Notes: generated from the sequence alone by a model not told the origin. DNA of 64,000 nucleotides from Tepidicaulis sp002389665 (GCF_965222285.1 NZ_OZ244942.1:3472001-3536000), one strand, 5' to 3'. Shown: positions 49,397 to 58,521, counted from the first letter of the stretch. Program-made: numbers and translations.

Positions 49397-50101
49397 TTAG
49401 CGCAGGAAGGGCGAAACGCCGAAGACCATTTCATGGGTCATCAGCACCGCCGCCCAAAGCACCACCGCCGCCAGCGGCCGCCACCAGCCGATTTCGCCGA
49501 GCGCGAGTTTCGTGCGCCCGCTCAGAATCGCTACGAATGGCAGGTTGGAGGTTTGCCCGGCAAACTTGCGCCAGCTCTCCCCCATTTTCTTCGCCCGCTT
49601 CCGGTCGATGGAAAACGTGCCGACGAGCGCGACGGTGAGAAAGGTGCCGAAAAGCGCCTGCGAGGCGCGATCGCCATTCGCTCCCAGATGGAACGCCGCC
49701 CAGATGATGACGCTCCAGAGAAAAGGATGGCGGGTGATGCGCACCATGCCTTGCACGGCATCTTCTTTTTCCGCCGCCGCTTCCCCACCCACGGATGTGG
49801 GGTTCGGCGTTAAAAGACCGGGCACGCCGATGAGAAAAGCCACCAGCAGGATCAACGCGCCCGAATGGGCAAGCCACAGCGGCGCCTGCCAATAGACCGT
49901 GTTGTCCGCGCTGACCACAGCATCGTTGTAGCTCATGGCCAGCCAGACGATGGCGCCGATCGAGGCCAGCGAGAAGAGCGCCATATAGACTTTCTCGCCG
50001 ATCATATCGGTGATGATCCGGCGCAGCACGGTGCCGGAAATTACCAGATGCAGCCCCATGAAAAGCGCGGCGGCCAGATAAAGCTCGGTCATATCCTGCA
50101 T
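49397..50101 (-). CDS. NnrU family membrane protein
   Basis: 234 residues with about six membrane helices. ALFMGLHLVISGTVLRRIITDMIGEKVYMALFSLASI (read in parts) and VRITRHPFLWSVIIWAAFHLGANGD are NnrU family signatures, related in fold to NnrU/isoprenylcysteine-methyltransferase-like membrane proteins. NnrU is needed for nitric-oxide reduction in some denitrifiers, though its action is unclear. nnrS and norB lie 10-14 kb away in this window. AAGGTC/CCTTTC region upstream gives a weak ribosome site. Confidence 0.88.
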   Translation of the reverse strand: MQDMTELYLAAALFMGLHLVISGTVLRRIITDMIGEKVYMALFSLASIGAIVWLAMSYNDAVVSADNTVYWQAPLWLAHSGALILLVAFLIGVPGLLTPNPTSVGGEAAAEKEDAVQGMVRITRHPFLWSVIIWAAFHLGANGDRASQALFGTFLTVALVGTFSIDRKRAKKMGESWRKFAGQTSNLPFVAILSGRTKLALGEIGWWRPLAAVVLWAAVLMTHEMVFGVSPFLR

Positions 50102-50284
50102 GAAAGGTCCTCCTCATCCCCTCGCCCGGCCTTGATCCTCTTCGGCTTTCGGTGCGAATCCGCCGGGTCCGGATCATTCTTCGGGCTGAGGGGCGGGAAT
50201 TCAAGTCACGGCTTTGCCCATCCCCGCGCAGGCGGGTGTGCAATTGTGCGTCAGACCGGTGGCAGCGAGGCGTTCGGGACTGCC

Positions 50285-50941
50285 TCAGGCGGAAAGCGCG
50301 AGGCCTTTTTTGAGGTATTTGCGGCCCTGTTTCGTGGCAATGCCGGTCAGGATGAAGCGGATCAGCTCGCCCGCCCGTTCCGGCCGCCCGCTGCCGGAGC
50401 CCGAGCGCCAGGCAAGGCGCACCGCCCCGTGCAGGGCGGATTGGACGCCGAAAAGCAGCAAATCGTCGGAGCGCGGCTCAATGAGATCAGTGCTGACCCC
50501 GGCGCGCAAGATGGCGAGCAGCCGGTCGCGCAATTGCTGCTCGATCATGCCCCAATCGGCGCGCATGGGTACGGGCAAGCGGCGGCGGAAACTGACCCGC
50601 CCGCAATATTGCATGAGATTACGCTCTTCGGGCGGCAGGTCCGCAAGTTGCCAGAAGGCGGCGATATAAGCGGCAAGCTGATCGAGCGGCGGCGCGGCAT
50701 CGTCGATCGCCTCGATCCGCGCCAGAAGGCGCCGGTCGATCTCCATGGCAAGGCGCGCATAAAGCTCGTCCTTGCTCGTCACATGCTTATAGACCGTGCC
50801 CTTGCCGATCTGTGCTTTCGCCGCGATCTCGTCGATCGTCACGAGTTCCCAGTCCTCGCGCTGAAAAAGCGCGCGCGCGGCGGTGAGAATAGCGATCTCG
50901 CGTTCCTCGAAAAGCGGACGGGCAGGGGCGGTGCGTTCCAT
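50285..50941 (-). CDS. TetR/AcrR-family transcriptional regulator
   Basis: 218 residues. The N-terminal helix-turn-helix AARALFQREDWELVTIDEIAAKAQIGKGTVYKHVTSK (read in parts) is a standard TetR domain. The C-terminal domain includes HGAVRLAWRSGSGSGRPERAGEL and is not assigned to a ligand class. A perfect 17-base palindrome lies 26 bases upstream of the start codon, so it probably represses itself. No gene lies on the other side of that operator, so other targets must be elsewhere. Confidence 0.92.
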   Translation of the reverse strand: MERTAPARPLFEEREIAILTAARALFQREDWELVTIDEIAAKAQIGKGTVYKHVTSKDELYARLAMEIDRRLLARIEAIDDAAPPLDQLAAYIAAFWQLADLPPEERNLMQYCGRVSFRRRLPVPMRADWGMIEQQLRDRLLAILRAGVSTDLIEPRSDDLLLFGVQSALHGAVRLAWRSGSGSGRPERAGELIRFILTGIATKQGRKYLKKGLALSA

Positions 50942-50966
50942 AGGGACCTCGCGCAGGACAGATGAT

Positions 50967-50983
50967 AGTGACCAAGGGTCACT
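50967..50983 (-). promoter_or_regulatory. Perfect palindromic operator before the TetR gene
   Basis: AGTGACC-AAG-GGTCACT is a perfect inverted repeat with 7-base arms, 26 bases before the TetR start codon. Size and symmetry are typical of TetR operators. Confidence 0.65.
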
Positions 50984-51060
50984 CGCGGGGTCCTTTCCTA
51001 GCTTGCTTCTATGTCACCTTGATGACGCTGCCGGGAGAATGGCCGGTAAGGCGGGCCGGC

Positions 51061-51714
51061 TTAGACCGTCGTGTCGACCTTGCCGCCGGCGCCGCCGCCA
51101 TTGCCGCCTGCCTCGCCCTTGGCAAGGCCGACGCGGGCAGCGCGCAAAAGCCGGTCGCCGATCATGTAGCCGGTCTCCACCACCTGCACGATGGCGCCGT
51201 TCGGCAGGCCCGTATTCGGGATCTCGAACATGGCTTCATGGAAGTTGGCGTCGAACTTGTCGCCGGGCTCCGGCGCGATGGGCTTGATGCCATGGCGCTC
51301 GAAGGCCGAGTGCAGCGCGCGCTCGGTCATTTCCACGCCTTCGATGATCGCGCTGGCATTGGCGCGTTCTTCTTCGGGCACCGCATCGATGGCGCGGCGC
51401 AGATTGTCGGCAACGGACAGGACGTCGCGGGCAAAGCTGGCAGCCCCGTAACGGGCGGCGTCCTGCTTCTCGCGCTCGGCGCGGCGGCGCGTGTTTTCAA
51501 GCTCGGCGGCAAGGCGCAAAAGCCGGTCCTTGGTTTCGGCAAGCTCGGCCTCGAGCGCGTCTTTGCCGCCCTCGTCGCCTTCCAGAATGGAGGGGTCCTC
51601 ATTGACGGCAGCCGCCGCCTCCGCGCCCATCTGGGCACCGGCGTCCGGCGCGCTTTCGCCGTTTTCCTGCGGCGTGTCGTCAGACGGGGTCTTGGCCGGT
51701 TTTTCCTCACTCAT
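51061..51714 (-). CDS. grpE: Nucleotide exchange factor GrpE
   Basis: 217 residues. Releases ADP from DnaK. Acidic disordered N-terminus (to about 50), a long coiled-coil (ELAETKDRLLRLAAELENTRRRAEREK, read in parts) and the beta-wing domain with FERHGIKPIAPEPGDKFDANFHEAMFEI (read in parts). The C-terminus is glycine-rich. It lies 110 bases after hrcA. TTGACA (minus strand, 51801-51796) in that gap may be part of its own promoter, but the -10 is poor. Confidence 0.96.
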   Translation of the reverse strand: MSEEKPAKTPSDDTPQENGESAPDAGAQMGAEAAAAVNEDPSILEGDEGGKDALEAELAETKDRLLRLAAELENTRRRAEREKQDAARYGAASFARDVLSVADNLRRAIDAVPEEERANASAIIEGVEMTERALHSAFERHGIKPIAPEPGDKFDANFHEAMFEIPNTGLPNGAIVQVVETGYMIGDRLLRAARVGLAKGEAGGNGGGAGGKVDTTV

Positions 51715-51824
51715 GGGCTTTAAAGCGTCCTGTTCTTAACGGTTCGAAACGTGTCCGGTGAAAGACGGGCAAGAGATGCGCTTCCTCACCGCCCGTGTCA
51801 AGGCATGGGCCTGCCACGCGCCTT

Positions 51825-52916
51825 TCAGCTTAAGGGTCCGCGGCTGAGCAGGCGGCTGACGACACCGGCCGTATAATCGACCATGGGGATGATGCGCGCG
51901 TAATTGAGCCGCGTCGGGCCGATGACGCCGATTACCCCGACGATTTGCCGGTCCTGATCGCGGAACGGTTTGACGACGACGGAAGAGCCGGAAAGGCCGA
52001 AGAGTTTCGTTTCCGAGCCGATGAAAAGTTTCACCCCTTCCGCTTCCTCGGCAAGGCCGAGAAGCTGCACGACATCGGTCTTGTTTTCTAGTTCCTCGAA
52101 GAGGAGCCGCACACGTTCGAGATCCTCCATCGCGGTGACATCATCGAGAAGGCGCGACTGGCCGGTGACGATAAGCGAGCGGGAGAGCAGCGCATCGGGC
52201 CCCGACGCCGGTGCGCCCGCGCCCGACCAGGTGGCAAAGCCTTCTTCGACGATGCGGCTCGTCAGTTCCGAAATCTCCCGCCGGGTCTGCTCGATCTCCG
52301 CTTGCAGGCGGCGGCGCGCATCGGCAACGGAAAGGCCGCGCAATTTGGCATTGAGGAAATTCGTCGCTTCCTGCAGCGCGGAAGGCGGCAGGCCCTGGGG
52401 CAGATCGATGACGCGGTTTTCCACCGACCCGTCTTCGGTGACCATGACGACCAGCGCGCGGCGCGCATCCATGGGCACGAATTCGACATGCTTGAGGCGG
52501 GATTCGGTTTTGGGCGCAAGCACGAGCCCGGCGCAGCGCGAGAGGCCCGAAAGCAGCATCGAAGCTTCGCGCAATGCATCTTCCACGCTGCCCGCGCCCT
52601 GATTGGACTGAGTGATCTGGGTTTCGATCTGGCTTTGCTCGTCCTCGGAGAGAATGCCGACCTGCAGGAGCCCGTCGACGAACATGCGAAGCCCCGCATC
52701 GGTCGGAATGCGCCCGGCGCTGGTATGCGGGGAAAAGAGCAGGCCGAGGGATTCCAGATCCGACATCACATTGCGGATCGAGGCGGCGGACAGATCGACG
52801 CCGAGATGGCGCGAGAGATAGCGCGAGCCCACGGGCTCGCCCGTCTCCAGATAGGTTTCCACAATCCCGCGGAAAATCTCGCGGGAGCGGTCGTTTATGT
52901 CCTTGATGGCAACCAT
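51825..52916 (-). CDS. hrcA: Heat-inducible transcription repressor HrcA
   Basis: 363 residues from ATG 52916 (GAAGGA upstream; a TTG seven codons earlier is unlikely). Winged-helix N-terminus with YLETGEPVGSRYLSRHLGVDLSAASIRNVMSDLESLGLL (read in parts), then the GAF-like domain and the C-terminal IVGVIGPTRLNYARIIPMVDY. HrcA represses chaperone operons by binding CIRCE elements. No CIRCE was found upstream of hrcA, grpE or dnaK in this window, so its target is presumably elsewhere, most likely groESL. Confidence 0.96.
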   Translation of the reverse strand: MVAIKDINDRSREIFRGIVETYLETGEPVGSRYLSRHLGVDLSAASIRNVMSDLESLGLLFSPHTSAGRIPTDAGLRMFVDGLLQVGILSEDEQSQIETQITQSNQGAGSVEDALREASMLLSGLSRCAGLVLAPKTESRLKHVEFVPMDARRALVVMVTEDGSVENRVIDLPQGLPPSALQEATNFLNAKLRGLSVADARRRLQAEIEQTRREISELTSRIVEEGFATWSGAGAPASGPDALLSRSLIVTGQSRLLDDVTAMEDLERVRLLFEELENKTDVVQLLGLAEEAEGVKLFIGSETKLFGLSGSSVVVKPFRDQDRQIVGVIGVIGPTRLNYARIIPMVDYTAGVVSRLLSRGPLS

Positions 52917-52981
52917 CGCGGCGCGCGCTTCCTTCAAAACGGCCCCCGGAAAAGGCGGAAGGCCTTGATCTGACGGCTAAA

Positions 52982-53010
52982 AATCTAGGCAGCCCGTGGG
53001 GCTGCGTCAA
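52982..53010 (-). promoter_or_regulatory. Putative hrcA promoter with a palindromic spacer
   Basis: On the minus strand TTGACG (53010-53005), a 17-base spacer and TAGATT (52987-52982) match the housekeeping consensus at 5 and 4 of 6. The spacer is almost entirely the perfect inverted repeat CAGCCC-GTG-GGGCTG (52990-53004, as read on the plus strand), a possible operator or a chance hairpin. Confidence 0.5.
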
Positions 53011-53108
53011 TTGCCCTGCCCTTATGCGTGCGCTCCTGCTTGACACATAAGCCCGCGCCCGGTCTTGTGCGCCCCTTAAAGTCTCACATCTTGAAAGCAG
53101 GAGATGCC

Positions 53109-53828
53109 ATGCGTCCGTCCGGCCGTGCCCCCCATGAAATGCGCCCCGTTATTCTCGAGCCGGGCTATGCGAAAAAAGCCGAAGGCTCCTGTTTCGTGCG
53201 CTTCGGCGACACGCATGTGCTGTGCACCGCAAGCCTTGAGGAGCGCACGCCGCCTTGGCTGAAAGGCCAGGGCAAGGGCTGGGTGACGGCGGAATACGGC
53301 ATGCTGCCCCGCTCCACCAATGAGCGCATGCGCCGGGAAGCCTCGGCGGGCAAGCAGTCGGGCCGCACCCAGGAAATCCAGCGCCTGATCGGGCGGTCCT
53401 TGCGCGCGGTGGTGGATATGAAGGCGCTGGGCGAGCGGCAGATCACGGTGGACTGCGACGTCATTCAGGCCGATGGCGGCACGCGCACGGCCTCCGTCAC
53501 CGGCGGCTGGGTGGCGCTGCAGCAATGCGTCGCCTGGATGATGGAGCGCGGCATGCTCACCGCCTCGCCGATCAAAGACAATGTGGCGGCGATTTCCTGC
53601 GGCATTTATGAAGGCACGCCGGTCTGCGATCTGGATTACGCCGAAGATTCCACCGCCGACACGGATGCGAATTTCGTCATGACCGGCACGGGCGGCATCG
53701 TGGAAATCCAGGGCACGGCGGAAGGCGAGCCGTTCTCTCAGGACGAACTTTCCGCGCTGATGGGCCTTGCCAAGGATTCCATTGCCGATCTCGTGCGCCT
53801 GCAGAACGAGGCCGCCGGGCTGAAGTAA
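53109..53828 (+). CDS. rph: Ribonuclease PH
   Basis: 239 residues from ATG 53109, with AGGAGA six bases upstream; the frame is open to 53028 but that part is not conserved. Phosphorolytic 3'-5' exoribonuclease that trims tRNA 3' ends. MRPSGRAPHEMRPVILEPGY, GKGWVTAEYGMLPRSTNERMRREA (read in parts), RTQEIQRLIGRSLRAVVD and TVDCDVIQADGGTRTASVTG are all family motifs. It is divergent from hrcA and followed by rdgB after 41 bases, a conserved alphaproteobacterial arrangement. Confidence 0.97.
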   Translation: MRPSGRAPHEMRPVILEPGYAKKAEGSCFVRFGDTHVLCTASLEERTPPWLKGQGKGWVTAEYGMLPRSTNERMRREASAGKQSGRTQEIQRLIGRSLRAVVDMKALGERQITVDCDVIQADGGTRTASVTGGWVALQQCVAWMMERGMLTASPIKDNVAAISCGIYEGTPVCDLDYAEDSTADTDANFVMTGTGGIVEIQGTAEGEPFSQDELSALMGLAKDSIADLVRLQNEAAGLK

Positions 53829-53869
53829 GCGGGCTTGCCTCAAGGAGCGGACCCTTTAAAGGAGCAACT

Positions 53870-54484
53870 ATGAGCGCGCGTCTTTTCACCGACCCGAAGC
53901 TTGTCGTGGCGAGCCACAATCAAGGCAAGGTGCGGGAGATTGGGGAATTGCTCTCTCCTTTCGGTATCGAAACGGTATCGGCGGGCGATCTCGGCCTGCC
54001 GGAACCGGAAGAAACGGGCGCCACATTCCGCGAAAATGCCGAGCTCAAAGCCCGCGCCGCCGCTGATGCCTCCGGCCTGCCGGCGCTGGCCGATGATAGC
54101 GGCCTGGCCGTCCATGCGCTGGGCGGCGATCCCGGCATTTATTCGGCCCGCTGGGCGGGGCCGGAAAAAGACTTCCGCCTTGCCATGGAAAAGGTCGAGC
54201 GCGCGCTGGCCGAAAAGGGGGCAAGCGACCGCAGCGCGCATTTCGTCTGCGGGCTCGCGCTTGCCTGGCCGGACGGGCATGTGGAGTATTTCGAAGGCCG
54301 CGTCGATGGCCAGCTTGTCTGGCCGCCGCGCGGGGAAAAAGGCTTCGGCTACGATCCGGTCTTTCAGCCCGAGGGTCATGAGATTACCTTCGGGGAGATG
54401 GACCCGGCGCGCAAACACGCCATGTCGCACCGGGCCGATGCTTTCAAGCAATTGACGGATGCCTGCTTTGCCGCTGGACGATAG
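53870..54484 (+). CDS. rdgB: XTP/dITP pyrophosphatase (RdgB/HAM1)
   Basis: 204 residues. Removes non-canonical purine nucleoside triphosphates from the pool. Family motifs are LVVASHNQGKVREI, TFRENAELKARAAADASGLPALADDSGL (read in parts), GFGYDPVFQPEGHEITFGEM and KHAMSHRADAF. AAAGGAGC precedes the ATG. Its last 26 bases overlap hemW in another frame, implying coupled translation. Confidence 0.97.
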   Translation: MSARLFTDPKLVVASHNQGKVREIGELLSPFGIETVSAGDLGLPEPEETGATFRENAELKARAAADASGLPALADDSGLAVHALGGDPGIYSARWAGPEKDFRLAMEKVERALAEKGASDRSAHFVCGLALAWPDGHVEYFEGRVDGQLVWPPRGEKGFGYDPVFQPEGHEITFGEMDPARKHAMSHRADAFKQLTDACFAAGR

Positions 54485-55652
54485 CGCCCGCGCCGCCTCT
54501 TCTCCCGCCGAAACCGAAGGCGGTTTCGGGGTCTATATCCATTGGCCTTTCTGCCTGTCGAAATGCCCCTATTGCGACTTCAACAGCCATGTCATGCGGG
54601 ACGTGCCGGAAGAGGCCTATGTCGATGCTATCATCCGTGAGCTGACATATTTCCGCGCGCTTTCCGGGCCGCGCACGCTTACCTCGCTTTTCTTCGGCGG
54701 CGGCACGCCCTCTCTGATGACGCCGCAGACGGTCACAAAGCTCATCGATGCGGTGGCTGGGCTCTGGCACATGCCCCAGGGAACGGAAATTTCCATGGAG
54801 GCCAATCCGACCAGCGTCGAAACGGCCTATCTGAAAGGCTATAAGGGCGGCGGCGTGAACCGCATCTCGCTCGGCGTGCAGGCGCTGAGCGACGATGATT
54901 TGCGCTTTCTCGGGCGGCTTCATTCGGTGGGCGAGGCGCTTCAGGCGGTCAAACTCGCGCGCGGTGTTTTCGAGCGCGTCTCCTTCGATCTCATCTATGC
55001 AAGGCCCGCGCAAACACCGGCCGCCTGGCGGCGCGAGCTTGAAGAAGCCATCTCTTATGCTGCCGATCATCTCTCGCTTTATCAGCTCACCATCGAGCCC
55101 GGCACGGCTTTCGAAAAACTCTTTAAGGCAGGCTCGCTCCTGCCCCCCAGCGCGGATGATGCGGCGACGCTTTATGAGGTGACACAAGAGGTGTGCGCCA
55201 AGGCGGGTTTCGGGGCGTATGAAGTCTCCAACCACGCAAAGCCCGGCGCCGAATGCCGGCACAATCTCGTTTACTGGCGCTACGGCGATTATGTGGGCGC
55301 GGGCCCCGGCGCGCATGGGCGGCTCAGTGTTGAGGGCAAAAAGATCGCGACGGAAACCGAGCGCCTGCCCTCCCGCTGGCAGGCAGAAGTAATGCGCGCG
55401 GGCCATGGCCTGACGCGCATGGAAGAAATCGCATCCGCCGAGCAGGGCGATGAACTGATGATGATGGGCCTCAGGCTTTCCGAAGGCGTGCCGCTTGCCC
55501 GTTATGAAAAGCTCAGCAGACGGACCATTGAAGAAAAACGCCTCTTGCTGCTTGAAAAAGACGGGCTCATCATCCGGCGCGGCGGCCAGCTTTATGCCAC
55601 GGCGCGCGGGCGCCTGGTGCTCGACAAGCTGCTCGGCGAATTGCTCGTTTGA
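54459..55652 (+). CDS. hemW: Radical SAM haem chaperone HemW (HemN-like)
   Basis: 397 residues. Radical-SAM cysteines C32, C36 and C39 (FCLSKCPYCDF), preceded by VYIHWPF. GGGTPSLM and the HemN C-terminal domain follow. It lacks features of true coproporphyrinogen dehydrogenase HemN in its N-terminus and matches HemW, which binds and delivers haem. Older annotations call such proteins HemN. The start lies inside rdgB. It converges on the lppC-like gene with only 17 bases between stops. Confidence 0.94.
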   Translation: MPALPLDDSARAASSPAETEGGFGVYIHWPFCLSKCPYCDFNSHVMRDVPEEAYVDAIIRELTYFRALSGPRTLTSLFFGGGTPSLMTPQTVTKLIDAVAGLWHMPQGTEISMEANPTSVETAYLKGYKGGGVNRISLGVQALSDDDLRFLGRLHSVGEALQAVKLARGVFERVSFDLIYARPAQTPAAWRRELEEAISYAADHLSLYQLTIEPGTAFEKLFKAGSLLPPSADDAATLYEVTQEVCAKAGFGAYEVSNHAKPGAECRHNLVYWRYGDYVGAGPGAHGRLSVEGKKIATETERLPSRWQAEVMRAGHGLTRMEEIASAEQGDELMMMGLRLSEGVPLARYEKLSRRTIEEKRLLLLEKDGLIIRRGGQLYATARGRLVLDKLLGELLV

Positions 55653-55669
55653 GGCTCAAGACCCCGCCG

Positions 55670-57043
55670 TTAAAAGGCGCGGGGGCGGAAGCTGGCGGGT
55701 GCCGGATCGATCAGCACGGGCCCGGAAGACTGGACCTCGAAAACCGCAAGCCCGCGCTCATTCGTGCCGTCGGGCAGGAAGCGGAAAATCCCGTCCACCC
55801 CGGCAAAGCCGTCCTCGATCAGCAGTGCCTCGCGGGTGAAATCGTCCTCGCCGGGCGCGCGCGCCAGCGCCGAGGTCAGGCTCACCGCGTCGTAAGAGAG
55901 CGAGGCGATGAGCGGCGGCGTTTCTCCGAAATAAGAGCGGTAGCGGGCGGAAAAGGCATCGCGCGCCTCGCGCGGCGGGGCGGCGTACCAGCCCCCCTGC
56001 ACGGCAGGCTCGAGCCGGGTCGAGGGATCATCCCAAAGCCCTGTGCCGAGGAACTTCACCTTGCGCGGATCGATATCGAAATAGGGAAGAAGCGGCGCGG
56101 CGGATTTCAGCTCCGTGCCGCCTGCGGCCAGCAGTACCGCATCGAAGGGCACATCGCCGATCGTGTCCCGCCCCTCAAGGCGTTTGAGAGCGGCGGTATC
56201 GCCCGCCTCCTTGAGCCGGGCTTTTTCCGCGCGCAGCGCCGCGCGCCGCTCGTCATAGCGGGCAAGGCGGCGGGCCGGATCGAACATGGCCTGGGCGTCG
56301 GCGGGATAAGTTTCCACCCGGTCGATCTGCAGCGCGCGGGCCGAGAGCGCCTGCAGGAACGCGGCGCGCACCCGCTCGCCATACGCCGTTTGCGGCAGGA
56401 AGGCCGCGAAGGTCTCGTAAGATTGCAGGCCTGCATAATCGATGATGCGGGTCACGCTGTCTTCGGGCAGGAAAGAAAGAAGATAAGTATTGCCGCCGGC
56501 CACATTGCTGTCCGTGGAAAAGGCGATGACGGGCACGCCGCGCGCTTCGGCGAGCGGGGCAACGGCGCTTACCGAATGGGCAAAGAGCGGCCCGAGAATG
56601 ATTTCCGCCCCCTCGCGCAGCGCTTCTTCGGCGGCCGCTGCCGCGCCTGCCTCCGTGCCGCGCGTGTCCTTCGGCATCAGCAGAATGTCGGCATTGCCGC
56701 TTTCAAAAAGCGCCATCTGGCCGGCATTAGCCAGTGCGTCTGCCACGGCGCGCACATTGCTCTGTGAGGCGCCGAGCGGCAAAAGCAGGGCGACGCGCAC
56801 CGGCTCGCGCCCCTCCATATGAGGCGGGGTGAGGAAAGAGCCCGTGTCGAGTTTCGGCAGATCGGCGGGCGGCGGGGTCACGGCGATGGGCCGCTCGCCG
56901 GGCGGCGGCGTCACTTGCACGTCTTTCGGCGTTTGTCCGCAGCCGGAAAGGGCAAGCCCCGTGCCGGCAAGGCCAAGAGAAAGAAAAAGAGAGCTGCTGC
57001 GTGCCGCGGAAAGAAGGGCGGAAACTGCCCGGGAAACCATCAT
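55670..57043 (-). CDS. LppC/LpoA-like lipoprotein with a periplasmic-binding fold (penicillin-binding protein activator family)
   Basis: 457 residues. A lipoprotein signal ends in LSGC with C35 lipidated. A proline-rich linker (VTPPPGERPIAVTPPPADLP) follows, then a type 1 periplasmic-binding fold (RVALLLPLGASQSNVRAVADALANAGQMA, read in parts; IILGPLFAHSVSAVAPLAEARGVPVIAFS, read in parts). E. coli LpoA, which has such a domain at its C-terminus, activates PBP1a from the outer membrane; the same role is inferred here. It is divergent from rsmI, the arrangement also seen in E. coli. Confidence 0.9.
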   Translation of the reverse strand: MMVSRAVSALLSAARSSSLFLSLGLAGTGLALSGCGQTPKDVQVTPPPGERPIAVTPPPADLPKLDTGSFLTPPHMEGREPVRVALLLPLGASQSNVRAVADALANAGQMALFESGNADILLMPKDTRGTEAGAAAAAEEALREGAEIILGPLFAHSVSAVAPLAEARGVPVIAFSTDSNVAGGNTYLLSFLPEDSVTRIIDYAGLQSYETFAAFLPQTAYGERVRAAFLQALSARALQIDRVETYPADAQAMFDPARRLARYDERRAALRAEKARLKEAGDTAALKRLEGRDTIGDVPFDAVLLAAGGTELKSAAPLLPYFDIDPRKVKFLGTGLWDDPSTRLEPAVQGGWYAAPPREARDAFSARYRSYFGETPPLIASLSYDAVSLTSALARAPGEDDFTREALLIEDGFAGVDGIFRFLPDGTNERGLAVFEVQSSGPVLIDPAPASFRPRAF

Positions 57044-57268
57044 CTTGTAAAACCGCCCGAATTACCCGGAGCCGGCATCTGCCGCCGGCCCCTGAACCTG
57101 TCCTCAAACTGCATCTGGCGCGCAGCCTAGCGCATTTTCCCGCGAAGGTGGACCCGTTTTGCATAAGGAGCCCCGCTCCCGCGCGCCGGTGATTGCGCTT
57201 TTCTCTATTGCCGGGCACTTTGGCGCCTTGATGACGAAAACTGGATTTCTTCCAGGCAAGGATGCTCC

Positions 57269-58144
57269 GTGACGGATAAGAAAAAGGCACCGGCGCCGCG
57301 CGGGGCCCTCACCCCCGGCCTTTATGTCACCGCAACGCCGATCGGCAATGCGGGCGATATCTCCTTGCGCGCGCTCGATGTGCTCGCAAAGGCCGATGCG
57401 GTGCTGTGCGAGGACACGCGCGTCACCGGCGGGCTGATGCAGATCCACGGGCTGAAAGTGCAGCTCCTGCCTTACCATGAGCACAATGCCGCCGAAATGC
57501 GCCCGCGTATCCTCGCCCGCCTGGCGCGGGGCGAGGCATTGGCGCTCGTCTCCGATGCCGGGATGCCGCTTATTTCCGATCCGGGCTATAAGCTCGTGTG
57601 CGCTGTGCAGGAAGAAGGACATGCCGTCACCTGTCTGCCCGGCGCTTCTTCCGTGCTGGCAGGGCTTGTTCTTTCCGGCCTTCCTTCCGACCGGTTTTTC
57701 TTTTCAGGTTTCCTGCCGCCGAAAGAAGCCGCGCGCCGCACGGTGCTTGAAGAGCTGAAAAATATTCCCGCCACGCTGATCTTTCTCGAAAGCCCGCGCC
57801 GGCTCGCCGCCTGCCTGAAAGATATGGCGGATGTGTTCGGTCCCCGCGAGGCGGCGGTGACGCGCGAGCTCACGAAGAAATTCGAAGAGGTGCGCCGCGC
57901 GGGCCTTGCTGAGCTTGCCGCTCATTATGAAGAGGCGGGCGCACCCAAGGGCGAGATCGTGCTGGTGGTCGGCCCGCCGGACAAAATCGGGCCCGAGGCG
58001 GGCGATCTCGACACGCTGCTTGCCTCGGCCATGGACGAACTCTCGCTCAAAGAGGCGGTAAAGGAAGTCACCGAAATGACCGGCCTGCCGCGCAAGGAGG
58101 TGTACCGGCGCGCGCTCGAGCTGAAAGAGAGCGGGCGGGAATGA
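57269..58144 (+). CDS. rsmI: 16S rRNA (cytidine(1402)-2'-O)-methyltransferase
   Basis: 291 residues. SAM-dependent tetrapyrrole-methylase fold. Motifs are LYVTATPIGNAGDISLRALDVL, CEDTRVTGGLM, YHEHNA, LVSDAGMPLISDPGYKLV and CLPGASSVLAGLVLSGLPSDRFFFSGFLP (read in parts). The start codon is GTG 57269 with AAGGA six bases upstream. It is divergent from the lppC-like gene and overlaps yraN by four bases. Confidence 0.96.
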   Translation: MTDKKKAPAPRGALTPGLYVTATPIGNAGDISLRALDVLAKADAVLCEDTRVTGGLMQIHGLKVQLLPYHEHNAAEMRPRILARLARGEALALVSDAGMPLISDPGYKLVCAVQEEGHAVTCLPGASSVLAGLVLSGLPSDRFFFSGFLPPKEAARRTVLEELKNIPATLIFLESPRRLAACLKDMADVFGPREAAVTRELTKKFEEVRRAGLAELAAHYEEAGAPKGEIVLVVGPPDKIGPEAGDLDTLLASAMDELSLKEAVKEVTEMTGLPRKEVYRRALELKESGRE

Positions 58145-58512
58145 GCGAGGCGCGCCGCAAGACGCAGCGACGGGAGGCGCAGCGCCGGGGCGCACGCGCC
58201 GAAACGATTGCCCTTTGGTGGCTGTGGGCGAAAGGCTACCGCCTGCTCGCGCGCAATTACCGGCGCGGGGTCGGCGAGGCCGATCTCGTCATGACGCGCG
58301 GCAAGCTTCTTGTTTTTGTCGAGGTCAAGCGCCGGGAGGATAAGGCAGCGGCGGGCGAGGCGATCCAGCCGCGCCAGCAGGCCCGCATCGCAAGGGCGGC
58401 GGAAGCCTTTATCGCTCAGCATAAGGAGCATTGGGAAAAACATGTCCGCTTCGATGCGGTGCTGATTTCCCCGCGCGCCCTGCCCCGCCATATCGAAGAT
58501 GCCTGGCGTTAA
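58141..58512 (+). CDS. yraN: YraN family (UPF0102) nuclease-fold protein
   Basis: 123 residues. Restriction-endonuclease-like fold with the PD-(D/E)xK-type pattern in GEADLVMTRGKLLVFVEVKRRED. RGARAETIALWWLWAKGYRLLARNYR is the family N-terminal helix. The role is uncertain. It overlaps rsmI by four bases (ATGA), a widely conserved pair. In many relatives gshB follows; here a methyltransferase gene converges instead. Confidence 0.93.
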   Translation: MSEARRKTQRREAQRRGARAETIALWWLWAKGYRLLARNYRRGVGEADLVMTRGKLLVFVEVKRREDKAAAGEAIQPRQQARIARAAEAFIAQHKEHWEKHVRFDAVLISPRALPRHIEDAWR

Positions 58513-58521
58513 GCCGCTCTC

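Noticed and set aside
49386..49413. Nine-base stem between the second histidine kinase and nnrU as a terminator
   Set aside because: The stem (CGCCCTTCC with GGAAGGGCG) has no T-run on either side, so it is not called as an intrinsic terminator.
52938..53108. CIRCE element expected near hrcA
   Set aside because: Read on both strands, no sequence close to TTAGCACTC-N9-GAGTGCTAA is present here, nor before grpE or dnaK.
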